NCBI GenBank assembly: GCA_027186245.1
Contig: CP114485.1
Span: 7,716,001-7,780,000 of the forward strand
Length of the DNA stretch: 64,000 nucleotides
Reading direction: 5' to 3'
Origin: Coriaria nepalensis
Lineage: Eukaryota > Streptophyta > Magnoliopsida > Cucurbitales > Coriariaceae
Made by a program: the position numbers and the translations under genes
In this document: positions 12,576-24,290 of the stretch, in pieces
Layout of the letters: every line of letters begins with the position of its first letter
Numbering within the stretch: position 1 is the stretch's first letter
Notes under the pieces: model-generated
The model's database searches: none
Told to the model about the DNA's origin: nothing
What the model saw: only the letters and a program-made list of their open reading frames with translations

Positions 12576-13300
12576 GACCGTTAATTTTTTTCAAAATTGA
12601 TTGTATATTTATTTTTAATTTTAACCATAAATTTTAATTATATATTTTTTTAATCCTTCAATTTTTATCTTTTCATTCTTTTACCATTATCTCACACCAA
12701 CCATTGCTCCCAGCCACCGAAGATTACCGCCGCTGCCCCTGGATCATTTCAACTCAATAATCATGTCATAGTCCTAAGAATTTCATTTTATTCTATTTTT
12801 ATCGATTCAAACTAAATTTTATTTTTTATTTTTTCCAACTTTGCCTAATATTTTAATCTTACCTAAATTTTCCTATTCTAGCCATCGTCGCCGTTGTAGC
12901 GGCCGTTGCCACCGCCGTCACACCCTCTCTCCAGCACCTCTCTCTGATCTAGGTTTGAACTCAGATCTCGATCGATTTGGGACTAGGTTTGAACTCAAAT
13001 CTCGATCTAAGTTTGAATGGGTGGTCGGAATGAACGTTGAATTAATTAAACATAAAATATAGTTTAAGTGGATAAAAACATTATAAAATTAAATACTTAG
13101 GACTTTGATATGATTATTAGGTTAAAGAGATTTGGCGGCAGTCGTTGGCAGGGGAGGCAAAGTGGTTGATGGATATGGTGGTAAAGGAATGGAAAGATAA
13201 AAATTGATTTACAATAATGAAATGGAATAAAAAATATATATAATTAAAGTTTGAGGTTAAAACTAGAAATAAGTATTTAACAATTTTGAAAAGAATTATC
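12576..13300. mobile_element. Non-autonomous Mutator-type TIR element with 10-bp target duplication
   Basis: AGTCATGTGC occurs at 12566-12575 and again at 13301-13310, a perfect 10-bp direct repeat (9-10 bp is typical of Mutator insertions). The enclosed 725 bp begins GACCGTTAATTTTTTTCAA and ends with its imperfect inverse (TTTTGAAAAGAATTATC). The inverted similarity continues inward for well over 100 bp (for example TAATTATATAT on one side and its inverse on the other). The centre includes GC-richer sequence around GCCGTTGCCACCGCCGTC. No transposase is present. Confidence 0.85.
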
Positions 13301-13304
13301 AGTC

Positions 13305-13720
13305 ATGTGCCTTGCAGATTTTTTTTTCCTCTCGTTTTTTGGAAAACTAGAAGCCTTAACACCCAAAATCAACGGAATATCAAATTTTTGCTAGATATAG
13401 CCATCGTTAATGCCAACAAAATTAATAAAATCAATCACACTTTTGGTATCAATATAATTGTGGCTATGAACTTTTTACAGTAGTAATTAATGATACAAAT
13501 ATTTGGAAATCTTATACATATCTCAATTTTAAATTTGAGTTACTCTATTTGCTATCCGAAGTTAGAGTAATTTGTTTTTTCCTTCATTTTCTTTTTCCTA
13601 TTATGATCTTTGCATTTGACTTAACATTTGCGAACTGGGAATATTAAAGGTAAGACTTAAATAGAGAAAACGAAAGTTTGAATGAATTATAGTGAGAGAA
13701 AAAAGATATCATATGATTAG
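13305..13720. repeat. Duplicated segment, copy A (uninterrupted)
   Basis: This non-coding stretch resembles 31650-33900. Shared words include CCAAAATCAACGGA, TATAATTGTGGCTATGAAC, TTAGTTACTCTAT-like sequence and the CATTTTCTTTTTCC(T/A)TATTATGATCT block. Here the parts are contiguous. In the other copy a foldback element separates them. It lies just beyond the MADS gene's 3' end. Confidence 0.65.
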
Positions 13721-13922
13721 AAGATATCATAAGCTTATAATCAACCTCTACGTAGAGAAAGAAACATAACACAGTGCGAAAATGCAGAAAGTCTTTGCAT
13801 ATAAGATTCTAAGTGATTGTAATGAACTAAACATAGCTAATAAACTAGTTTTAATGCAATAAAACTACGATTAGATACCAGTAAAATCAAACCCTCTTCG
13901 TTGTTAGATTGAAGGATCATGA

Positions 13923-14933
13923 TCAGGTCTTGTTGTTCTTTTTCAGAAAATCGAATACGAAATCTAACTCGTTTACTTGATCACCATGATGTGAACTTTG
14001 GTCAGGACAACCACTAGAAATCACCCCTTGATGCTTGATATTGAAATAGCTTTCTCCATTGATCATCCCCATTGAACAACTAGGATCATTGAACATCATC
14101 ATATTCTCTTGCATGGCCCCGCCCAAATGATCATTAAAAATCAGGGGGTTAAAAAGCCCGGTATAGTACTGATCGTGAGTAGTATTACTACTAGATGGCC
14201 CAGTTAACAAATATTTAGTGCAATCCAGATCAATATCCCTTGACACCATTTGGATCGGATTGATATTCTGTAGAGCAGACAATTCTAAGTGTAACATGTT
14301 CTTAGAATCAGGGATTTGGCCTTGATCAAACATATGCCGGTGCATGAAATATTCACAATGGTTTTGGCCCGTGAACTCCCCGTAAAATCTTGATTTATCA
14401 TATTTGGGCTCAAAGTTTCCATCTTCGATGAAACCGATCCTCATCTTTATGAGTTGAAGCTGTGAATCGATATTTCCTAGAAACAAACTCAGTTGATCTT
14501 CAGACATATAGTCAAGACATTCATGCCATGTAGGACACTTCACCTCAACAACTTGTTTCTTCACTTTGCAAATCTCAGCCTCTACCTTTCTCTTCCGTTC
14601 GACGAAGAAATCATTCAAATCGTAACACTTTCGTATCATGATGCGCTTACACAAATTGCTACCGGCTCCACCTATGGACTTGTACTTACTTATCATGCGG
14701 GTGACCTCATTAGGGTTTGAGGGCCAAGTCTCGTACTTGGAGGAAAATGCATATTTATTATTATTATTATGACATTTCTGGTGTGGTTCAGAGATTATAA
14801 CGAATGTTTCAACATCGCAAAGAGTTGAAAGCTCGTAAGCTTTTCTCATTAGACCCCTCTTTCGCTTATGGTAAGTTGTCTTCCGTGCTGTGTCGCTGCG
14901 GATGAGTTCCATCTTTATCTTGCCTCGACCCAT
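13923..14933 (-). CDS. Type I MADS-box transcription factor (M-beta/M-gamma-like)
   Basis: An intact intronless frame of 336 residues begins at the ATG complementary to 14931-14933. I chose it over an in-frame upstream ATG because MADS proteins start MGRGK. Residues 1-60 form the MADS DNA-binding and dimerisation domain (MGRGKIKMELI, then KRKRGLMRKAYELSTLCDVE). The next stretch includes WPSNPNEVTRMISKYKS, a hallmark of plant type I MADS proteins, and a charged, coiled-coil-prone region (ERKRKVEAEICKVKKQ). The rest is rich in Asn, His and Met and has no known domain. There is no K-domain, and together with the lack of introns this argues for type I rather than MIKC. Type I proteins usually act in the female gametophyte, endosperm or seed. 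Subgroup and target genes cannot be fixed here. The gene looks intact, though such genes turn over quickly. Confidence 0.88.
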   Translation of the reverse strand: MGRGKIKMELIRSDTARKTTYHKRKRGLMRKAYELSTLCDVETFVIISEPHQKCHNNNNKYAFSSKYETWPSNPNEVTRMISKYKSIGGAGSNLCKRIMIRKCYDLNDFFVERKRKVEAEICKVKKQVVEVKCPTWHECLDYMSEDQLSLFLGNIDSQLQLIKMRIGFIEDGNFEPKYDKSRFYGEFTGQNHCEYFMHRHMFDQGQIPDSKNMLHLELSALQNINPIQMVSRDIDLDCTKYLLTGPSSSNTTHDQYYTGLFNPLIFNDHLGGAMQENMMMFNDPSCSMGMINGESYFNIKHQGVISSGCPDQSSHHGDQVNELDFVFDFLKKNNKT

Positions 14934-15101
14934 GATTTTTCCGACCAGGATAATAAGAAGAGAAAGAGTTTTTGTTAACAAGGATTAGAAAGGGAGAGAT
15001 TTGAATTTAAACACTTCACAACCCGGAATTTGAGGGGAAAAAGGGCAGAAGAATATGGAAGAATTAAGGAAAAAATTTGATTTCCTAATCAAACAACATA
15101 A

Positions 15102-15135
<34 letters not shown>

Positions 15136-15690
15136 TATATTTTTTTTTTTTGTTTTCTTTTGTTTTTGATTTCTTTTTATCCAGTTAATATCGTATGAGA
15201 TTGTTTTTTGCGCTTATAAGTCTTTGACTTTTGACCTTGTATTAAAGATAATTATTGAAATATCTCACTGATTAATGACTTTAATTAGAATTTGATTTAT
15301 TACTTTTTTTTTCTTTTTATAAAAAAATAGACATATAGATGAATAAAACTAAAGAAAATTAGAGACGAATTCGAGTCCCCTATTCAATGGTTCCACTCAT
15401 TTGATATTTTCACATTTATTAGCCAAGATTGAACCGTCATATATTATAAATGCTCTTTAAAAAAAAAATTTAAAATATCAATAAAATAAAAAAATTAACA
15501 AAAAAATTCGAGGAATTCAATCTATATATATATATGTGAATATATTAATTTTCAATTAATTAGCCAAGAAAAAAGTATGTCATAAAAAGTAATTCTAACA
15601 GGTGCCAAGTAATATGACAATCTACAATTTTTGGGATAACGTTAAATTTTGTTATCCCTCAAATTACAAATTAAGGGCATGTAAATAGGA
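14934..15690. other. Upstream flank of the MADS gene with simple repeats
   Basis: No gene. About 15100-15152 is a run of A, then alternating TA, then a run of T. It would form a near-perfect hairpin. Around 15635-15660 a small palindrome GGGATAAC...GTTATCCC encloses a few AT bases and may be a miniature element. Confidence 0.5.
15100..15152. repeat. A-run/(TA)n/T-run palindromic microsatellite
   Basis: About twenty A, then about eleven TA, then about twelve T. The sequence is self-complementary over its whole length and lies about 170 bases upstream of the minus-strand MADS start, so it might affect the promoter or simply be slippage-prone. Confidence 0.9.
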
Positions 15691-15879
15691 TTATTTTGAT
15701 GAAGCCCAATAACCTAATCCCATTACTAATAGGGTTTTGTGTTCCGTGTTGTATTTGGGCTGAGCCGAATAAAACCGATTTACTTCCCTTACCAAGGATA
15801 GAGACCCAATACCCATCAGGGGTCATGGTAGAGTTAGCAAGGGCTAGAAAATCTCTAAGGGAGGAAGACTTTAGGTGTG

Positions 15880-18065
15880 GCCACTAGCTAGGCATATCAT
15901 AAATGATTTGAAAGAAGTAGGCTGAATTTCTGGTGGTGAGAGTTTGCAGGACTTTATTGAAGGAATAGGGCCTAGAAAACATGAAGACTGTAGAGACAAT
16001 GTTGCTGTGAGATTGGCTGAGATTCCAAACATCGTATTGGCATAGTAGCTTGTAAAGTTCTTTTCTCCACCATGAAAGGAGGGAGAACCATTCCAAAAAG
16101 GTCAAAATAAGGGAGGCCTGGTGGTTATTAGAGTTGAGAAGATGGTCATGTAGCTTTATCAGAGAGAAGGCAATAGGATGGGTAAACAGGGTGGACGCAC
16201 ACCAGAGATAGGAAAGGGTTTGAGAGTTATAGCAATGAGCATCCTAAGGATATATAATGAATAGATCAATGGTGTTTAGGGTGACCCATGGCGGGTAATG
16301 GTGCATATAGTCCTGGCCAACTATTTGATCCCGGAAGTGCTTTATATTATCTAGAGCAAATGTTTGGATTTGTTCTGCTGTCGAAGTAATAGGGAGACCT
16401 AGAGGGAAGCTCCACTTGACTGCAGCAGGGAGAGAAATGACTGCATCATAATCTTCGTCAGCTCCATACTCATCTTCATGGATTATTGGGTAAATGATAG
16501 GGCAGGTGATAGGTGCTTTAACAATATGAGTTGGAGGAGGTCTGGAGAGCATATCAGGGATGATATTCTGGGAGCCCTTTAAATAGGAAGAGGAAAAGTT
16601 ATACCAATCAAACTAGGCTTTGAGTCTTAAGAGAACAGAATCATAGGGAATCTTGTTCTTAAAATCTAAAACTCGTAGAAAGGAAGAATTGTCCATTTCT
16701 ATCTTGAACTCATGCCCGTGTAGGAAGAAGTCAAACTTTTTTATACCGTACTTAACCGCGAGGACTTCCTTATAGACTGTATGGTAATGAAGCTCCCTGC
16801 TTTGAATTTCCCACTCCCATGTGCACAATAGTGTCTTTTCCCATTTAACTCTTCGAGAAGAATGGCTCCCTAGTATAAGTCTGAGGCATCAGTCTGGAAG
16901 ATTATTTCTCCAGTAGTAGGGATATGCAAAGGAGGAGGTTCCTAACAAGCCCTTTTGAGTTTCTTAACTGCCTGAGATTGGGATAATCCCCAGGGAGGTG
17001 GATTCTTTTTCAGCATTTCTAAGAGAGGGCTAATCATTCTGGAGACTTGAGGAATAAAATCTCTGATGTAATTTATAGTTCCAAGGAATTGTTGGACCTG
17101 CTTGATGGTGAGGTTTTCATCGGGGAATTTTAACAACTCTTGGGCTATGTGCGGGCCAGGTGAGAACTTCCCGTTGGATATTTGTATCCCGAGGAAATCA
17201 ATTTCTTCCTTTGCAATAAGGCTTTTCTGTTCCGAGAGCATGACTCTATGGATGTTAACAATGTCCATAAGTTGATGGAGTAGCTTCTGGTGTTCTTCGT
17301 GAATCTTACTGAATAACAGGACATCATCAATAAAAATGAGGGCTATTTCTAGGATAGACCGAAAAATTCTGGTCATAGCTTTCTGAAACAAGGAGGGGCA
17401 GGCTTTAGTCTGAAAGGGAGGACTTTCCATTGGTATTGGGCATTAGGGATACAAAAAGCTGTTTTGGGCCTATCAGCGGGCTGGATTCCCAATTGGCAAA
17501 ATGCTCCTTTTAAGTCAAATAGAGAGAAGAGTCTAGCATCCCCTAAATGGATTAGAAAGGTGGAGATGTTGGGAAGGGGAAACTTATCATCCATCGTTTA
17601 GCGGTTTGTAGTCAATTACAAACCTCTTTTTCCTGCTAGCCTTTTCAGCTCTCTTTTCTACATAAAAGCCTTTGTAGGTCCACTGAGAGTTAGTGGGTTC
17701 AATAAGGCATTGGAGGAGGAGGGTTTCACATTTTTGTCGGGCTAAGAAGAGATTCGAAGGTGTTATTCCTGGATGAGAGGCCTTAGTAGGGCTGATTTCT
17801 TCAGTAAGTTTGAAAGGGAGCGAAACGAAGAAAGCTTCATTTTTTCACAAAGGATTTAGATGAGAAAATTCAGCATGGCTTTCAGCGAATAACTTCTCTG
17901 CTTCATTTAATAAGGGTTGATAACTTGGTATTGTCCTGGATAGCATATAACCTGTGGGTGTCAGAAAAGGGTTTGAAGTCTTACCTATATTGGATATCTT
18001 TGGGAATGATCCTAGGATTCTGAAACTGGCAGTAAACATCCCAGTCCAAGAGCAAATCATTTTCT
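15880..18065 (-). pseudogene. Endogenous caulimovirid (pararetrovirus) relic, polyprotein fragment
   Basis: Several adjoining minus-strand frames match different parts of a plant pararetroviral polyprotein. In transcription order: a segment with a VIDYKPLN-type reverse transcriptase motif (about 17600-17840), the next RT part (17373-17594), the RT catalytic centre with FIDDV (near 17325), an RNase H-like segment (16613-16828), and a C-terminal region (15884-16552) of the type found in endogenous florendovirus/petuvirus-like copies. Frames are broken by several stops and at least one shift (between the pieces at 17373-17594 and 16942-17430). There is no movement or coat protein region and no terminal repeats. 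It is a dead, truncated insertion. A Ty3 retrotransposon is the alternative, but no integrase or LTR is seen. Confidence 0.75.
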
Positions 18066-18908
18066 GATAACGGGCTTCCTTATAATTTTCTAATATTAAT
18101 ACATATTATTTAAATATAATATATTAAAATAATTATATTAAAAAATATTAATTATATATTTTTAGAACATCATTAATACATATAATAATAATAATAAAAA
18201 GGACTAAATCGAATAAATGATGAGTGTTGAGATTACATGGGAGCGTCATGTAGTGACAAATAGGAAACATTGGGAGAATGAAAACATTGTGTTATATTTT
18301 AAATTTATTTCTTATGTTCCTCTCTCGATCTTTCTGGAGCATTTTATTTCGTCCCAACGACTATAAATTATAAAATGCTGACCACTGTTCATGGTAAACA
18401 GTGTTTATAAAATGGTAAATACTGTGTGTAAATTATTGAGGTATAAAATGTTTTACAAAGAGACAGGTCATCGCTTTTCCTCAACAAGTGTAGCTCTTTC
18501 TCACTCCTCCTCTCTCTCTATCTACCCTACCGCGCATTCTGCTCGTGACAGTGAACAAAATTTTTCAGCATTAAAATCCAAGTTTCTTAATAAACCAACC
18601 CTAGTTTCCCCTCTTTTTAGCTGATTGAAAGAGCAATGTCTCATTTACATAAAATAGTGAATAAACGTTTTCAGTATTTTAATATTAAGAAAGAAAATCA
18701 GGTTAAGATTCATTCATATCAATTTTATATCACATTATTTTAAAAGGGATTATAGACTATAAATCAAATTAATAAGACGACATCAGTTATTACTTTTAAA
18801 AAAATTTGAGAAAAAAGAGTCAAAATCCTTAAAATTAAATGGAAAAGGAGAGCGGAAAAAAGGAATAGATTTATTGCTTATAACAGAAGAAATAAATGAA
18901 CAGAGGAG
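18066..18908. other. Intergenic, no gene seen
   Basis: AT-rich sequence. Short frames exist but have no recognisable domain and no splice context. Confidence 0.5.
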
Positions 18909-18923
18909 GTGGAATGGGTAGTG

Positions 18924-19121
18924 TTTTTTTTTTTTTTTGAAAATTCGGGGAATTTGTTCATGCGCTTTTAGCAATGGAATATAAATCCCGAGGAAAGCGG
19001 TTGGACTCACAATATCACCGAGTAAATCTAGAGTATAATCTAAAGTGTTGAGCAGTGAGCTTGAACCCGAGATAATCCTAGAAAGCCACCCCTACCCAAC
19101 CGCTCGAGCAACCCCTGGGTC
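18924..19121 (-). mobile_element. tRNA-derived SINE with 15-bp target duplication
   Basis: GTGGAATGGGTAGTG occurs at 18909-18923 and again at 19122-19136, a perfect 15-bp direct repeat flanking a 198-bp insert. Read on the minus strand, the insert starts GACCCAGGGGTTGCTCGAG. It holds an RNA polymerase III box A (TTGCTCGAGCGGTTGGG, complement of 19095-19111), box B (GGTTCAAGCTC, complement of 19057-19067) and a terminal A-run (complement of about 18924-18938). Box spacing matches a tRNA head. The perfect duplication suggests a fairly young insertion. Confidence 0.93.
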
Positions 19122-19484
19122 GTGGAATGGGTAGTGTATTGAGGAGCAATGTCGCCTAAGCCATAGAAAGCTAGAGCTGATAACTTGGTATATAACGACA
19201 GACAGTTCTAGTACAATTTCCATAGCGCCAACATCTCTTACTGGAGATGAAGAATAATGCACAAAGGATAGAGAAGGAGCGAGAGAGAGAGAGAGATCAG
19301 AGAGTTATACTTGTTGTGGAACAGTGGTGAACCAAGTCTTGCCCATGACTGTCTCACAATGGTAATTTTATGTTTAGTTTAGATGGGTTAAAATTTATCA
19401 TAAATCAGTTTTAATCTGATAAATTAGAAATTGCATAAAAAGTTAATGTAAGATTATATGTTCATATAATTGAATCCCTATATA

Positions 19485-19622
19485 CAGGGGCAGAACTCTG
19501 GCGGCCGGGGAAAAAGAAAAAAATGGTATATTAGTTTGTGATTTAAATTTGTAAATAGAAAGTAATATAGTGTAGTGGTCCCAAATTTTCATTTCTTATT
19601 ATAGGTCCTGACTTCGTCACTG
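19485..19622. mobile_element. Short hAT-type MITE
   Basis: The 138-bp segment begins CAGGGGCAGAACTCTGG and ends with CCTGACTTCGTCACTG, which inverts to CAGTGACGAAGTCAGG, an imperfect terminal inverted repeat of the CAGGGGCGGA type. Flanks CCTATATA and TTTATATA agree at 6 of 8 positions, consistent with an aged 8-bp hAT target duplication. Confidence 0.65.
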
Positions 19623-21425
19623 TTTATATATATATACATAGACTAATATATGTTGTTGTAATTTTGTATGACTATTTACGAGACTTAAATCTCAAATCTC
19701 AAATCTACTACTAGATTTAAGCATATTAGTGTTCAATCATAAAACAGTAAGTAAGAGAGAGAGAATAAATTGCACATATGGTTTTTACCAAGGTTCATCT
19801 CTTCCCGGATATAGATTTGGGAGACTACATCCTTATTGAGGTCCGAAAAATTTGGAAAAACTCACTTCATTAGAGTATATGTTAACATATTACATCAATG
19901 ACAAGTATCCGGACAATAACAAACACTAGGTCTTGAACATTACCGAGAAGATCAAGATCTAATCTCACATAGAAAAACTATAAACCAAGAGATCAAGAGA
20001 ATCGGCACATTCGTAATAATGCCTAGTATCTAAAAAGAGAGACTAATTAATATTGAAAGCTTTGTATGGTAACTAAGCTAACAAAGTGGAGTGGGCAATT
20101 TCGCTCTCAGCCCAAAAAAGACAACATCAAATGTTCAGATTAATTTAGGATCTATTGGGCCGCTGGTTTGGGTTTCACAAAATTCACCTTATGTATATAT
20201 TAATACAGTTTTATATATATAGATGAAAATGTTTTCTGGATATTTTTTTATATATTATATTTTGTAGTCTATATTGAAATTGATTTAATATTTTAATATT
20301 TAATATTTATAAATTAATATTAAATGATTTTAATATTTAATAATTATACAGCTTTCAATTATTATTGAATGATTTCAGCACTCACTAATAATTATAAACA
20401 AATATTAATTATGAAGTTAGTTTTAATCTAATAGACAAAAAAATGTGTAAAAAAATGTATCCATATATTATAAATATATATATAAGTTTAATGTACAAAT
20501 ATAAAATCCATGTTAATTTTCAACTTTGATTGTTGATAAAGATTATTTAATTAATAAAATTAAAGAATCAATATTAATTATTAAATTAATATAACTACTA
20601 ATGTTAATAATTATTAATTTTTTGCATCTTTTAATTAAAAAAAATTAAATTTATATCAAACCCGAATTAAAGAATTAAGTTTATGAGTCATTTGAGTTGG
20701 CCATCAATAAAAAAATTTAAAATCCGACTATACTAAAATTGGTTATGTAAATATTCAAAATTCAAGCCACCTAACAAATACATATCCTTAATTATAAACA
20801 AAACATATCTCTCACTGATTAATTCTCAATTTAGATTCAAAGTTAAATGCAAGAGTATCCAAAATATAATTAATAATACTTTTTAATCTGTAATTTCACT
20901 AAACGTGGATTATTGGATATAGTAAATTGATCAAAACTAGGCTGTCGTGTGATACTAAGCCTAATAAGTTGGCAATTAGATATGCTTTCATGGTGGGATC
21001 CATAAATGTCAATTGTTATTTCAATCACAACTTGTTTAATTCTTTACAGGTCCATTTTTTACTGATTGGGGTTGGTACAGTCGGTAAGGGATGTACTTTG
21101 ATTCATTAGCGGACACGTGTAGTACGAATAGAGTTGAATCAATTAGACAGACATTTGTACTCATATTTGTTAACAACACCTAAAGAAGTTGGCGCATGCG
21201 GTTAAAAGGACCTAAATTTACGTACTATCTGTCTTTCCACATGTATGAGGACACATACGCATCTGAGTTTAAATACAAAATTATAATATGTTTATATTTT
21301 GGGAGAATTTAAGCACGTAATTTATTTAGAAAGTATATTTTAGATTTTAGACTTATTATAAAATTTGTTAAAATAATAGTCTTGTTTTTATTTTTTTAAT
21401 TTAAAAAAATATTAATATTAATAAT
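19623..21425. other. Intergenic, no gene seen
   Basis: Mostly AT-rich. About 19770-20060 is somewhat less AT-biased but I recognise no frame or repeat in it. Confidence 0.45.
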
Positions 21426-21429
21426 TTAT

Positions 21430-24290
21430 TAAAATACTCTTACAGTTCGAAAATGAAAAGAAACAAAAAAAAAAATAGAAGCTCAAACACGAACACAATC
21501 CTATCAAGAATACAATCCGAATCGTAGAAAATGGAAGCTCAAACCTTTAGTTTCGCAAATATTAGCAGTCGAAAAAATTTGAAATAATGATTCATAATCG
21601 ACAAAAGTTAAAGAAAATATTCGACAATGTCACCAGAATGACAATAAAATATTTATTGCATATTTTTTTGGAGTTATTATATTCATTTTGATTTGAAATT
21701 TGAAATATTCACAGTGCTTGGACTATCAAGCAGTTTATAATGTACTGCTCGATGGCTAGATCAGAATTTTAATGTTCATCGAGCCATTAGGCAATTGAGC
21801 AGTGCATATAAACTTCTTACTTGATGGCTCAATAGACATTAATATTCTCATCGAGCAATTGAGCAATATAATCTCGATGGCTCGATGGTCATTCATATGT
21901 CCATCGAGCCATCGAGCAGTCACTATGAACTGCTCGATGGTCCCACCGTTTATATGAACTGTTTGATGGCTCGATTACCGTTCATATTTCCATCAAGTAT
22001 TACAGTCTTATTTAGAAGTTTATTATTTTTTCAATTTCCAATTTAGTTTTATACAATTTTGTTTAATTATTTTTCATTTCAGATAGATTAAATTCCTATA
22101 TATCGTGAGCTAGAACCTATATTTAATCAAAGTCTTCGTTTCAAGATTCACACTACTATGATATCAAAGCAGAAATGATGATTACTGATATAAGGAAGAA
22201 GTTGACCCCAGTACAATTGGAGTGTTTTAGGTCTACTTGTTTGGGACATTTTCTAGATGTGAGTAGTCAACTTAAGAACTCGGGCCAACTTATGAACTTT
22301 TTTCATTATTCGGTGAGTGGAGTGGAAGCCAAAGCTTGAGTTATGGTTTACGCACCGTAAGAAGCCTAGCGGTTTGGCTTGAGAGAGTTTGCATTGCTGA
22401 CAAGATTAAAATGTCATGTAGAACTTTCGAACCACATAGTTAAGCGGATAGAAAAAGACGATCACTTATAGAATAAGTATCTTAGTAGGAAGCTTGTCAA
22501 TGTGTCGGAGCTAGCAGAGAAATTTAGAAGTGATGATGAGCCATGGAATATCAAGGACAATGAGATTATGGTGATGGCTTTTGTTTACTTGATTGATGCA
22601 GTCTTTTTGGCACAAGGGCGGAGGAATAAGATTAGGCCATTGACATTATCCATAGCCAACAATTTAGGCTGGCTCGAGCAATACCCTTAGGGTAGATATA
22701 GTTATGAGCTTACAATTCAATCTCTTAAGAAAGATATCAAGAAGAAAGCAGTTACATATAGGGATCGGCCGGAGGGGACGAAGCCGAAAGAAGAAACTTA
22801 TGACTTATATGAATTTCCGCTCGCTTTACAGATTAGAGTTTATATTTAACTTTCACTGTATTTTGGTTTATATTTGCTAATAGTTAATTCATAACTGTAT
22901 AGGTATATGGCGGCTCTTTTCACCATGTGAAGCTCTTTTCGTCTTCTGAATCTTTGTCAAGTACAGTGGAGATTTATCCTCATTAGATTGCAAGTAGTGG
23001 AAAAACCCTTTCACATTCTCGTTATTTTTTATATATAGTACTAACAAAATTTAGTCTTTAGTTTGTATGATAGACAACCTTCAATAGCTGACAATAAGTG
23101 ACATGAGATTCAACCGAAACTCTTGTTGATCCCTTTATGTTAATTGGATGCCAATCCGAAATATTCTATTTTTCATTATTTTTCATTATTTTTCTTATTA
23201 TGCTTCCATTCTCCATCGAAGCATATCATTATGAATAAATGTTTCATTTCTAAAAAAGGAAAAATAATAATAATTAGTAATCTTAATCTAAAGAAGAATA
23301 AAATGAATAAAAATAAAAGGATGGATATGTCTTTAAGTTCAATCGAGGCATCGAACTTGGGAATTTTATCTCAAATCGATGGCTCGATGGCCATAAATTA
23401 TTAATGTGGCCATCAAGATTAAAAATCTCAATAACCGAGTGAAGTTTGGTGGATCGAATGACCCATCGATCATAGAATTTTTAGGGTTCATTCAACGGCT
23501 CGATGGTCGTGAGTACCATTTAAGCTGTTGATATTTTAAATCGTTATGGTTTGATGGAGGTTTAGTTGATCAAATGAGGTTCAGTTGATGGCTCAGTGGT
23601 CGTCACAATCTTTTGGGTCTTCGAGATTTTACAGCTTGACGGTTCAATGGAGGTTTAGTGGATTGGTGAGCCATCGAACAAAGTGGACATAGAGTTTTTG
23701 GGGTCCGTTCGATGGCTTAATGGTCATGATTACCAATTGAACTGTTGAGTTGTATTATTCTAGACAGACTGAAGGTTTCTAAAGGCATTCGAGCCAATAA
23801 TTGGACCCCAAAAAACTCTATGTCCACTCTACTTGACCACTCGATGGTATGTCAAAACCCGTCAAGCTATCGATCTTTGTTAAACAAATTCATATCTCAT
23901 ATGTTTTTCCTAGTACATAATAAAATGAAAATGCTAAAAATAATAAATAACAGTACGAAATGATTTCAAATTATGATGATTCAACAATTGAAATAGAAAT
24001 GAAAAAAGTATGAACATAATGAGAAGGGGAAAAACAAAAAGTCTAAACATACCTATCTCATCATCATGAAGTTTGATGTGAAAAACTTGCAAATGAGAGA
24101 AGAAAGATGATGGAGAGTTTGCTCAGAAAATAACAAAGCAATGATCAAAATATGAAAGTGAGGAGGAATGATCTAAAGTTTGCACAAAAAGAACTATATC
24201 GGGTGAAGAAGAAAAACCATTTTTCTACTTCCTTAACCATTGGTAGGGGTGAGGGTGTTTTGGTAACTTCACTCTTTTATTAATTTTTAA
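21430..24290. mobile_element. Mutator-like element carrying a DUF1985 fragment
   Basis: A DUF1985-type fragment sits at the centre (22150-22860). On both sides lie arrays of short degenerate palindromic units centred on TCGATGG or ATCGAGC: left about 21700-22000 (TGCTCGATGGCTAGATC, CCATCGAGCCATCGAGCAG), right about 23340-23880 (CTCAAATCGATGGCTCGATG, CACTCGATGG). The outer ends have AAAATACTCTTAC on the left and the inverse of TTACCAAAACACCCTCAC on the right (about 24245-24275), a weak inverted pair. No transposase remains. Ends are approximate. Confidence 0.6.
22150..22860 (+). pseudogene. DUF1985-domain gene fragment (Ulp1/Mutator-associated), broken
   Basis: Adjoining plus-strand frames read like the DUF1985 domain often fused to Ulp1-type cysteine protease domains in plant genomes and carried by Mutator-like elements. 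Pieces include LTPVQLECFRSTCLGHFLDV, FGLREFALLTRLKCH-like sequence, an intact 62-residue stretch (22502-22690) with VMAFVYLIDAVFLAQGRRNK, and RYSYELTIQSLKKDIKKKAV followed by LYEFPLALQIRVYI. Several stops and shifts interrupt it, and no protease part follows. Confidence 0.75.
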
